Part shown: piece after piece, positions 55,594-64,000 of the stretch
How the letters are laid out: the number at the start of each line of letters is the position of its first letter
Numbering within the stretch: the stretch's first letter is position 1
Assembly (NCBI GenBank): GCA_001247695.2
Contig: LGRX02027617.1
Span: 1 to 64,000 of the forward strand
DNA from: Cymbomonas tetramitiformis
Lineage: Eukaryota > Chlorophyta > Pyramimonadophyceae > Pyramimonadales > Pyramimonadaceae
DNA: 64,000 bases
Direction: 5' to 3'
Notes under the pieces: generated by a model
The model's database searches: none
Told to the model about the DNA's origin: nothing
Seen by the model: the letters and a program-made list of their open reading frames with translations, nothing else
Translations under genes and position numbers: made by a program

Positions 55594-56260
55594 GCTACTG
55601 CCCCGAGGTCCTTATTACAGGACCCAAATCGATGTTGGGTCCTCTCTCAAGGACCACGTGTTCACGATTTTTTTAAGGTGACCAATCGATGGTGTCAGCG
55701 GCTATCCTCCGGCTTAAAAAATAGTTCGGGACTTGAAGTATATTCGCCCTTTCCCGTTTGCCAAGATTTTACGGTAAGTGCATGCTAAGCCATCAACATT
55801 GACCATGGTTAGCGTAAAAAATGGTCGCAATTTACCCATCTAACACTTGGAATTTCGGATTTTCCATACCCATGCTACTTCGATCGAGATTTTGAGGGTC
55901 AAGATGGCCTCGGATCAAACTTTTGATAAGACACTACAGAAAGAGCAGCTCGAGATCTTGACAACATGCGTCCCCAAATTTTCAGAGGACCTTCGAGGAA
56001 GTAGACAATTTGGTAAAAATGCGGGTCCTCGTGAAAGGACCCGCCACTTTAATTAATTTTCAGGGAAAATAACGGCCAAAAGTAACCACCGTAAGCAACT
56101 ACATAAATGTAAATACTATGCATTCTCACTTGAAAATAAATTAGTTGGGCTTATAAATATTTGTCTAGAACGGATATATTATAAATATATACGAATATTA
56201 TGCATAATACAAGCATTATGCGCGGGTCCTTGTGATAGGACCCAAGCTCGGGGCAGTAGC
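55594..56260. mobile_element. GCTACT-family DNA element C (667 bp)
   Basis: GCTACTGCCCCGAG (55594) and CTCGGGGCAGTAGC (ending 56260) are inverted. Subterminal stem-loops (GGTCCTTATTACAGGACC and GGTCCTTGTGATAGGACC) lie close to the two ends. Eight-base flanks CGTCTGTG and AATCTGTG agree at six positions. Sits in the gag of element 2. Non-coding and AT-rich inside. Confidence 0.8.
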
Positions 56261-56861
56261 AATCTGTGCCCAAGCCTGGTAAATTTCCACAACCATGGAA
56301 CGGAGCGAAACTAGTAGTGACACATGAGTCAAGTCAGCGGCCATGGGATAGCGGACCTTCACCGCAGCGTAGAACACGGGGTCGAGTCGGGTGTAGAGGG
56401 ATAACTTCCTCGTGGCCTCGGTCGGTGTCCAGTCGGAAGCTCGGTTATCCCGCACCAAACGCTGCTCCTTAGCCAAGATCGGCTGCGGGTCAACGTTTGC
56501 GGGATAACGCAACGCGGCGTGCTCCTCCTGTTGCGACTCTCGTAGCGCCACTGGAACACAACCCTTGATGATGTCGACAAGGGCTCGCCGTCCATCTCGG
56601 TCAGTCGAAGAATCGGTACCAGTCAGCCAGACGAACGCGTTGTTGTGCTTCTCAATCACCAGGGCAAGAACGTCGTAGAGAAGCCCATTCACCCTGTTGA
56701 CCACGGGTGCCAGAGGGTCGTCGAGGTCAAAGGCACGTAGCTCCAGACCCAGCCGACTGAAACTCCGTACGCAGCTGCACCACCAGGTCGGACAGAAGGC
56801 CAGCGTCGTCCGTACCGCGAAAATGATGTTTCTTGTCGCCAAGAATATCCTCACGGATACT

Positions 56862-57935
56862 GCCTATTCTAAAAATATTACGGTGGGTATACCCACCGTA
56901 ATGCGAAACTTTGCATGCTTGTACCGATCGCGCAAGTAGGCTGCGGGGGTCAAACCTATGAATTTTCTGTGTCCCAAGAGGTTGATTAAAGGCTGGAAAA
57001 CTTAATTTGCACGACTCCGATCAGTTTTGGCCACATGCCACACCCTTGAAGTTGGAGAAATTACGGTGGGTAGGAATTATCCCTTACGGTGGGTATACAC
57101 GATTAACGTTATTTGTAGACTCCTGGAGCTAGGTATAATATCGAGATACTTATTTTTTCATTATTTACTTTGATTTTGGTATATGACCGACGTACCTTGG
57201 GGTACACATGCGCTGCCGCCTCGCGGACCTCCACATATCGCACATTCAAAATCAGGTAGCATGCACACCAAAAAGATAATATTCACACTGCTGTATTACA
57301 GGTGCACCACCGTTATTTCCTAAACTACGGCGCTGCATTCCTTGGTGATTACCTCGAGGCCGGGCTCTCTCAACTGGGTCCTGGTTCTCGACTAAGACTA
57401 AAGCTCGACTCGCGGGGTTTGTAGAAGGAGCGGTCACGTCAGAGGAGGGCGTTTGGGGCGGATCCCCCACCAAATATTCAAGAACAAAGTCCTCGCCCTT
57501 CTCAGGGTTATCTCCATCCAATTCGAACGTGATCCCGTATCGTTTTCCCGAGGGCTTCGCCGCGTCATATGACGTCACCACCGTTTCGAGAGGGTGCTGT
57601 AAGGGGTCCTCGCAAATATCTTAAAAAATTTGAATAGCACATTCCCTTCCACAAGCCCCGGCGGGCACGAGCAGCGTGCGACCTACCAAAAGCTCATTGA
57701 AGCTCATTGTTTTTAGGTTTTCTGAGTTTGGGTTTCGCTTTTTCTCACCGATAAGCCATTTCTGGCGCATGTGGAGGCTCCATAGAGGTTTATTGGAGTG
57801 TCTAGAACAAGTTGGCCACTGGTGACATGCCGTGGTTCGCAGCCAATCAGCGGGAATTGTTAATACCCTTCGGGCGGGTATACCCACCGTAAGCACCTCT
57901 TACGGTGGGTATACCCACCCTTCGTAGAATAGGCA
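56862..57935. mobile_element. DNA element G with palindromic ends, 4-bp duplication ATAC
   Basis: TGCCTATTCTA at both ends (inverted), each followed by a palindrome built on GGTGGGTATACCCACC. Flanks ATAC at 56858-56861 and 57936-57939. The uninterrupted gag of element 1 (GGTATCCGCGAGG at about 20459) shows that exactly one GTAT was there before insertion. Further GGTGGGTA motifs occur at 57064 and 57086. A 109-codon minus-strand frame (57581-57252, KRYGITFELDGDN...) has protein-like composition but no known motif. Confidence 0.88.
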
Positions 57936-58572
57936 ATACTATTGGCCCAAGCTCGATGCAGTCGCGTCTTGTAGATCTCGTCGACGAGCTTGGACTGCTC
58001 CTGCAGGTAACGTCTGACGGCCACGTCCGCGTCTTCGTTCGATGCAGGGTTGGGGGTAGGAACAGAAGGCGTAGCCGCCGTTGGCGTGTTCCGTACCCCG
58101 TCGATCAACCTCAGAGAGGCGTCGATGTCGCTGTCCCTCGTGAGGGACTTCTTGGATCTCGTAGTAATTCCCATCTCTAGAAAAGCCTGAGGGGAGGCGG
58201 TACGCTGCAGCACGTTTGGGTAGGGTCGCGGGGAAAATGGGACGTCACAGATACGGACGGAACGGTCGAGCCATGCAAGCGAGGGGCAAAAGAAGATGTC
58301 GTCGAAGTCAAAGGTGCCAAGGTCACCAGCCCAAAATACGGTAGCAGGCGGGATCAGAGCATGCAGAAAACCGTGAATGAACATTGCGACGACGAAACCC
58401 GATCCAAGCCGGCACCCCATAGCTGCGGCTCAAAGTCGCTCACCGCAAGCTGCTCATCTCATAATCCCCACTGATGCCCAAACGCGCAAACGCGCACCAC
58501 CTCTCCGAGCGGCCGTTTAGCCAACCATGGCCAAACTAGCAAGTGGAATAAAGCGTGGATGGGGCCACGACC

Positions 58573-58817
58573 TACCGGAATATCCTAGTTCACTAGATAT
58601 CAGAGGGTCCCGAACTGTGTGGATAAACTCTCATAAGATAAATAAACCCTAAGCTAGATATACCCGGAACGGTCTCGCAACGGTCTCGGAAACTAGCCTA
58701 CCTGTGACACAGCGTGTGTCACAGCACGAACCTATAGATCAGTCAGCAGTCCAGTGTTGGTCCTAGGGGTCTGTCATAGGGGCCTGCCTGTCAGGGCTGC
58801 CTATACAGATTCCAGCA
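58573..58817 (-). repeat. 5' LTR of element 2
   Basis: TGCTGGAATC...CCGGTA read on the minus strand. It shares the GTGACACACGCTGTGTCAC hairpin with element 1. Confidence 0.92.
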
Positions 58818-60205
58818 CTGTCTTCAAAAGCGAATTTGACTAATTTCCCGCTGAGGAAATCAAGTTTGAGTGTCTGTTCCGATATCAGAACAGTTCGCCG
58901 TTTAGGGGTTAGAGCCAGACCCGGTGCAGGATCCAGGCCCCCCATTGCCGTCGCCGCCACCAGCACCGCCTCCTGCCGCCGAAGAGAGCATCTCACATAA
59001 AACATCCTTACGGACGTGAGCAAGGTCGCTACGCATGTTCGAAGTATTCCCAGAAAGAGCGATAGTAGATTCGGGGCCACGTATTTTGCAGTAAACGTCC
59101 TCAATCTTCACGGGCTGGGTCTCAGAGTAGCGGCACATAAAATATTTCCAACATACCGCCTTGCGCTTGACCTTGGCACCATCCTTCCACTCAGACTCAT
59201 CCTCGGCTGCAGCTGCAATCATGTACGACACGGGCACATGCTGTTAATAGCAATGACGAAATGTACTTAAATAACGAAGTCAACCGAAAGCGCATGTTAC
59301 AAATATTCATATACAACAAATATCCACAACAACAAACATATATATATATATATCGACATTACCTCCTGCCTCTTGCGCAGCTGCCCTCTCGCTGCCTTTC
59401 GCTTTGCCCTTTTGATGACGTCCGTAGCCTCAGCTTCTTCACGAGATAACCTGAAAGCTTTGATCAGTGACTCGCAGCCTACAAGGTTTTCGATGGGTTC
59501 CCAAATGTCTGCGGCTTCTTCAAGTCATTTCCAGCGTATGGGCCATTGCGGTGCGGTTTCTGCAACACGCTCCGCGCGAATCTCTCAATTTCAAATTCGA
59601 TGTCATCTGAACCATGGGGATCGAACGGATTTCGAGGAGTGCGCTTGATCGGACCCTTGCCTTGAGGGACAAGGGTAACACCGGACGATGACGCTGTCTT
59701 GCAACGCTTTATTCCAGTTCCGCGCTTCCCCATGTTTCTGCGATCTGTGGCCTAGGTGTTGTCTATTTTGGCTTTATTGTGATGCCCGATGTGCGAATAG
59801 ATCTTGGGATAACCTATATGCGCATATGCTGATTGGTCGTTTCCGACCAAGAATACAAGTCATTCCAAGATCGGATCGACCAAATCACGGGTTCCATGAG
59901 CGTCGTCCCTTGCCCGGGTCAAATTATCGATATCTGCCCGATTTCGCGATATGGGGGTTCAGCGACCGCGCATATCGATAACACGCGAAAAATCCGATAT
60001 CGACAAATCAATTGGAAAACCCCCCAAAACACTATCGATCGATATGAGTAACCACCCAAACTGCTATCGATCGATATGAGTAAGTACCCAAACTGCTATC
60101 GATCGATACGATATTTTTCGATAACGCTAAAAACACTATCGATGAGTAACGATATTTTCGAGATATCGAGATATCGGGATATCGAACTATCGATACCGTC
60201 CCTTG

Positions 60206-61079
60206 AAGATTTGCGTGGAGGGTTGTCGTATGGTTGGGAAAGGGGTTAGTACAAAAAAATTATCGGGGTCGAAACTGGAGTGGACCTAAGCCGGCATAAC
60301 CCGGAGCCCCTGCGGTTAAAACCCCGGTTTAAACTTTTTTTGGCCGCCGCGGTTAAAACCAGTTACGGGTTAGCATACTTAAGGACCTTTACCATACTTA
60401 AGGACTTGAGACTCAATAAATAAACATATTGTTATAGTGATGTTTTGATATATAGTCGTATGTACTTGTACCCGGTGATGGTAATTCATGGGAACAGTGA
60501 CTTTAGCCCCCCCACTGTAAGGGGGTGGCAGTCATGTCCCTGTGTCACCCCTCGACCCGCGGTGCCGGCTAGCCTGTCACGGTTCTTCTCAGCTTAGGGA
60601 TTAAAACAATCTATCTCTTTTATTCCAACATCTTTGTTCGCTGTGAACCCGAAACAGCTACTGTTCAGCTTTATTCTTGGTTGTTGTGACATATATATAC
60701 GTTGTATACATACACACACACACACACATATATATATATATCCGTACCCTGCCAAATATATAATATGTATAGTAGATTTCACTGTTTCTTTCAGTTTACC
60801 GGTTCACCACTTCGGTGGTTGATTCGGATTTTAGTGCTCTTAGATCCCGCGGAACCAGCGGTTACTTGCAGCAGAACAAGTTGTTCACACCCGGCTGCGC
60901 GCATTGCCGGCTTTGCACTTTTCATTCTCCGCGTGTTTTTTACGGCACCGCTCCCTTTCCTTGAGCGGAGCCAGCTCCCGGATTTCGTGCAGCATTCGCA
61001 CGCCCAAACGACGCCATTCCGAACTACGTTCTTCCAGCGATGTCCGCGGACCGCGTCACCCTCGCCAGCCGTATTCGTG
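60206..61079. other. Spacer right of the hAT element
   Basis: Begins with the second unit of the tandem repeat that the hAT element entered. Contains a CA/TA microsatellite at 60711-60741. No gene recognised. Confidence 0.5.
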
Positions 61080-62073
61080 GCTACTGCCCCGCACTCCTTG
61101 TGGTAGGATCAAATCGACGATTTGGTCCTACCACGAGGACCATTGTTCCGATAATTTAACCCCTAAACAGCGGAAACTATTTTGACGTTTCATCATAGCG
61201 TTTACGTTTTTGCCCGCCATATTTGCTACACCCATCGACAGCTAGCGAGCTTTGCATGTGCTTCGATCAACGTGAAGACCAAAAGCTCAAGCTACTATCA
61301 TACCGAATGCGGTAAATACTGCTCGAGATATCAAAGGTGAAACATGTCGAACCGTATGAACGGCTTTGGGTCATTATTGACCCAGACCGCTGTTTAGGGG
61401 TTAATTGGCCATCTCCCGTGATTTGTGGTGTCTAACCAATGAAAGGTGGTATATATAGGTCCTATATTAATTTATTTGAACGCTGGTTTGGCATATATCC
61501 ATCCCATATATCCATGACGAACGCATTTCAAACCTCTACTACACTCAAATTTTTCAAAACGGATTTTTTGGAACATTTAAAATGTGGCAAATTAGTGACT
61601 CGTCTTCAATAATTTATTACCAATCATATATCAACACTACACCTGCGCGGATACCATCAAATTGAACCTATACATATGTCCCAATCATATTTGGGCGGTA
61701 GGCCCGGTTGGAATGCATATATTGGCTCGTTGGCTCGTTGGCTCGTTGGCTTCCCCTCTAATATATTGGCTCGTTGGTTTCCCCCCTAAAACAGTGGTCA
61801 CGCGAGCTGACCAGCCAGCCACCATAATTGCTTGCTAGAGGGCATATATCGCAAGGTTGGTGTGTGCGGCACATTAAATCTTCAAGTATATATGTATTGC
61901 GAATTTCTGAAAGTCTAATATCATCCAAATATCTTATTTTTCGACTGGCGTGTACATTTTAGAATGGATGAATGCCAATTTCTAAAGTCCGAAATTCACT
62001 AAATTCGGAATTTGCATTGTGTTGAGCATGCGCCATGCTGAAATAGAGCGGAAATGATGATGAAGGTGGATAT
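61080..62073. mobile_element. GCTACT-family DNA element (copy D2), right end lost
   Basis: Starts GCTACTGCCCCGC with the stem-loop GGTCCTACCACGAGGACC close by. The sequence is an inverted, closely similar copy of 13975-14715. Similarity ends at about 62073, exactly where Ty3/gypsy coding sequence begins, so the other terminus is missing. It contains the MITE at 61160-61400. Confidence 0.75.
61160..61400. mobile_element. 241-bp TTAA-inserted MITE (piggyBac-like)
   Basis: CCCCTAAACAGCGG at 61160 is perfectly inverted at 61387-61400, and TTAA flanks both sides (61156-61159, 61401-61404). The homologous D1 copy near 14636 has a single TTAA and no insert, so this is a filled/empty site pair. TTAA targets and ends starting with CCC are characteristic of the piggyBac superfamily. 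No coding capacity. Confidence 0.93.
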
Positions 62074-63469
62074 CATCGCATCAACATTGAACCTGGGCAT
62101 AAGCCACCATCACAGCCAGTTCGAACTATTCCGGTGCCTATGATGGAGGAGCTCAAAAGGCAAATCATCAAATATGTCGAGTTGGGTATCCTTCGTCCAT
62201 CATCATCACCATATGGGTGCCCAATCATTTTCGCTCCTAAGCCAGGGGGGAAGTGGAGGATGTGCTGTGATTATCGTGCCCTTAATAACATCGCCATAAA
62301 GGACACGTATCCATTGCCACCTCATGATACCCTTCTTGAACAGCTTAAGGGGGCACGCTGGTTCAGCAGATTCGATTTCAACCAGTTTTTCCATCAGATC
62401 CCTATTCATCCAGACGACATACATAAGACAGCAATACGAACTAGATATGGTTCATACGAGTGGAGCAGTGGACAGTGATGCCCTTTGGGTTAACTAATAA
62501 CGCTCCTGCGACCGCTCTGCGTGTTGGAAACCGAGCATTCTTTGACTTCATTGATCAGTTATTAGTTATCTTCATGGATGACACCATAGGGTACAGTCCA
62601 GATTTTGACACACACGTGAAGCAAGTTCGCCAGTTCCTACAGCGCTGCAGAGAGCATCAGTTCTACATCAGGCCTTCGAAGGTTGAGTTGTTCGTCAGAA
62701 GTATCGACTTTATCGGACACCACATCTCAGAGGCAGGCTTATCCATCATCGAAGACAGAATCCGTGCAGTCATGGCTATTCAGCCTCCAGTATCCTATGG
62801 TCCAACCGTTGGTAAACAGCCTCTACGCCGCATGGCTCAAGATGGCAAGTCTTCACTTCGGTAATTCTTGGGCATGGTCGGCCAATTTAGGAGATTTATT
62901 CCAAAATTCTCCAAGATTGCCGAGAAACTCAATCGTCTTCTGCAAGATAATGCATAATTTGTCTGGGAATCTGAGCAGAAGCAGGCATTCGACAATCTCA
63001 AAAGTGCCATCTGCAATGCTCCAGTACTACAACTTCCAGATCAGAAACTGCCATCCATTATGGAGGTCGATGGTTCAGGCACACACGTTGGCCAAGTAGT
63101 TTTACAGGATCAAGGCAAAGGTATATATGAGGCCGTGTGGCTATCACAGCGTAACACTTTCTGACACACAGAGACGCTGGCATATTCCTGAGATCGATTG
63201 AGCTATTTGCCATTGTGGAGGGCTTCCGGTTCTTTCGCCACATCTTGCTGGGAGCTCCAGAGACTATCGTTCGCTCAGATCATCAGCCACTGGTTTATTT
63301 CCAGTCCAAATCCACACTAGGCCCCAAACAGGCGAGGTGGTTGGATGAGCTCTCCGAGTATAACTTTCGGATTGAGCACATTGCAGGCGAGAAGAATAAG
63401 GTTGCAGATGCTCTTACACGTATTTCTGCCCTTTTCGAACTCGACACCGATAGTCTGCAACATCACATT
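62061..63469 (+). pseudogene. Ty3/gypsy reverse transcriptase - RNase H, broken
   Basis: Begins mid-protein (GGYHRINIEPGHKPP), then RPSSSPYGCPIIFAPK, CCDYRALNNIAIKDTYPLP and FNQFFHQIPIHPDD. A frameshift at about 62460 leads to VMPFGLTNNAPAT and the catalytic FMDDTIGYS. Another frame gives FLGMVGQFRRFIPKFSK and the RNase H start MEVDGSGTHVGQVV, with in-frame stops near 62863, 62956 and 63162. RSDHQPLVYF and IEHIAGEKNKVADALTR close RNase H at about 63420. Integrase is missing. It belongs to a different lineage from the RT at 1.3-3.0 kb. Confidence 0.9.
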
Positions 63470-63645
63470 TGCTGGAAACTCAGCAGCGCACGAGAGGGAA
63501 CGCTGCCGACGGTGAAACAACGAACCAAGATAAACTCGGATAATACAAAATATATACTGATTTTGTCGCACAAGCTGATCACCGAAGATGGCACACTGAA
63601 TATGACACCTGACTGTACGAACTAGTCAGGGTGTCATTTCCAGCA
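63470..63645 (-). repeat. Probable 3' LTR of a fourth gag-type element, minus strand
   Basis: Ends TGCTGGAAA and TTTCCAGCA are inverted, as in LTRs. A TATATATTTT box lies within. On the right it abuts a hairpin (CCACCTCATATGAGGTGG) exactly as in elements 1-3. It interrupts the gypsy sequence. Its partner would lie beyond the window. Confidence 0.6.
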
Positions 63646-64000
63646 CACCACCTCATATGAGGTGGACAGCTTGTGACAACACACCACCCTAGCTACTAGG
63701 CTTACAGTGTAAGATGCAAAATAGGCAAGCCTACAAGCTAGAAAAGTCACAAGTGGCCGATGAGAGCTTAAGCAAAAAAATAATACATGCTAAAGCTAGA
63801 GATCTCGCTAAAATAAAATCTGATCGGCTGGTAACATCTTGCCAGCTAGTGGTGGGTGAATCCCAAGATCTCGCCTGTCGGCATGCTAAGGAAGAATCAT
63901 GAAGCAAACTTTGCCTGTCGGTTTAGCCGTCTTTCCGCGAACTGATAGGTCTCCTGCCGTAATGTGTCCGTCTTAATTAGTAAAGTTGCCCGCGAGTGGT
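63646..64000 (-). mobile_element. Start of the internal region of the fourth LTR element
   Basis: Begins with the hairpin next to the LTR and continues to the window edge. A 62-codon plus-strand frame here has no support as a gene. Orientation is inferred from the LTR. Confidence 0.45.

Larger units (their letters stand above)
52648..58420 (-). pseudogene. Gag of element 2, cut into four pieces
   Basis: Pieces in coding order are 58420-57940 (start, RDSDIDASLRLIDG), 56857-56261 (DGRRALVDIIKG, LSLYTRLDPVFYAAVKVRYP), 55585-54371 (knuckle CGRCKKAGNGEAYHFYRDC at about 55300, then the hydrophobic MPFLLSFLLLISVMGVGAA at about 54430) and 53078-52648 (Pro/Ser-rich tail, stop at 52648). Each break is a transposon. 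A one-base shift near 56762 (after TEFQSAG) also breaks it. The knuckle spacing and hydrophobic segment match element 1, though the tails differ. Confidence 0.85.
52082..58817 (-). mobile_element. Gag-only LTR retrotransposon (element 2), three insertions inside
   Basis: Same family as element 1 but in opposite orientation and more diverged. LTRs lie at 52082-52328 and 58573-58817. The 5-bp duplication CTGTC is perfect (52077-52081, 58818-58822). The primer-site region TGGCCCCATCCACG is conserved. Three DNA elements sit inside (53087-54362, 55594-56260, 56862-57935), leaving about 3.7 kb of its own sequence, close to element 1's length. Confidence 0.92.
51625..58908. mobile_element. TTAA/TTAG-targeting (piggyBac-like) element B, inserted in a hAT exon
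   Basis: Ends CCCCTAAACGGCG (51625) and CGCCGTTTAGGGG (ending 58908), with the duplicated target TTAG at 51621-51624 and 58909-58912. The ends differ from the 61160-61400 MITE by only a base or two. Its own sequence is only about 0.55 kb (51625-52076 and 58823-58908); the rest is an LTR element lodged inside. No transposase is present, so B is a MITE. Removing it joins SGSN to RESQQSE in frame in the hAT gene. Confidence 0.85.
46090..59733 (-). pseudogene. hAT transposase gene, split by two transposons and several frameshifts
   Basis: Starts MGKRGTGIKRCKT at 59733. A BED-finger-like region follows (WKYFMCRYSE, SGNTSNMRSDLAHVR, about 59020-59180). Coding breaks at 58912/51621 and resumes in frame after the inserted element, reaching a GTGAGT donor at 51538. 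The next exon starts at 51399 (ISLWIVRRKWAFSTCEDQEF), breaks at 51300/47622 and again resumes in frame (CHKLVTQNVL). Later parts: VADFSHATTSDSANNIV (about 47270), NCHTIALAVIKYLES, an exon end at AEWYLQNQ/GTATGG, VSQYAAAIDPLQITKTVTVS, FLDPRYKAPSF. Frameshifts lie near 59525, 47395, 46750 and 46215. The C-terminal dimerisation domain is not found. Confidence 0.85.
45442..60205 (-). mobile_element. Large hAT transposon, host of the nested insertions (hAT-1)
   Basis: Ends CAAGGGCCGGTACCG (45442) and its inverted counterpart CAAGGGACGGTATCG (ending 60205). The 8-base flanks are AAAATTTG and AAGATTTG. Subterminal ATCGATCGATATGAGTAA-type repeats occur at both ends (45480-45690 and 60020-60150). The minus-strand transposase gene runs from 59733 to about 46090. 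Two insertions (47623-51291 and 51625-58908) make up about 11 kb of its 14.8 kb. Confidence 0.85.

Overview
This is a eukaryotic nuclear window. It holds two spliced protein-coding genes in a large block of nested transposable elements. Gene 1 is an ADCK2-type ABC1/AarF kinase (plus strand, 27.75-32.14 kb, five exons). Gene 2 is a kinesin-9/KIF9 motor (minus strand, 37.19-44.59 kb, at least 13 exons). Both were modelled exon by exon with consistent GT-AG introns and codon phase. Kinesin-9 is a ciliary/flagellar motor, so the organism is probably a flagellated protist or alga with a large, repeat-rich genome. The species cannot be fixed from this sequence.

Layout, left to right. 1-0.83 kb: a GC-rich 223-225 bp tandem repeat. 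1.3-9.8 kb (minus): a decayed Ty3-like retroelement with Gag, zinc knuckle, protease, two extra ORFs (the second very hydrophobic) and RT-RNase H. Integrase and LTRs are not recognisable, and a degenerate 30-bp-core repeat array lies upstream of gag (10.0-11.5 kb). 12.1-13.6 kb: a pogo/CENP-B-like transposase pseudogene. 13.6-15.8 kb: a GCTACT-type DNA element and a hAT-type MITE. 16.0-23.2 kb: two adjacent gag-only LTR retrotransposons. 23.5-25.8 kb: an unrecognised ORF containing a 300-bp tandem repeat. 26.9 kb: a tRNA-Val-like gene. 27.7-32.1 kb: the kinase. 34.1-36.0 kb: a fold-back, MULE-like element. 37.2-44.6 kb: the kinesin. 45.4-60.2 kb: a hAT element whose transposase gene is split by two further transposons, themselves carrying more insertions, up to four levels deep. 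61.1-64.0 kb: another GCTACT element holding a TTAA-targeting MITE, a broken Ty3/gypsy RT, and the edge of a fourth gag-type LTR element.

The most informative features are exact insertion junctions. Several elements have intact target-site duplications. Removing two of them, on paper, re-aligns the reading frame of the hAT transposase, and paralogous empty sites exist inside the window. A second theme concerns the gag-only LTR elements. All end in a hairpin that abuts the 3' LTR, and their Gag is fused or stop-start coupled (TAATG) to a short membrane-type segment. The Ty3-like element shows the same logic: a TGATG overlap leads into a multi-span hydrophobic ORF placed between protease and RT.
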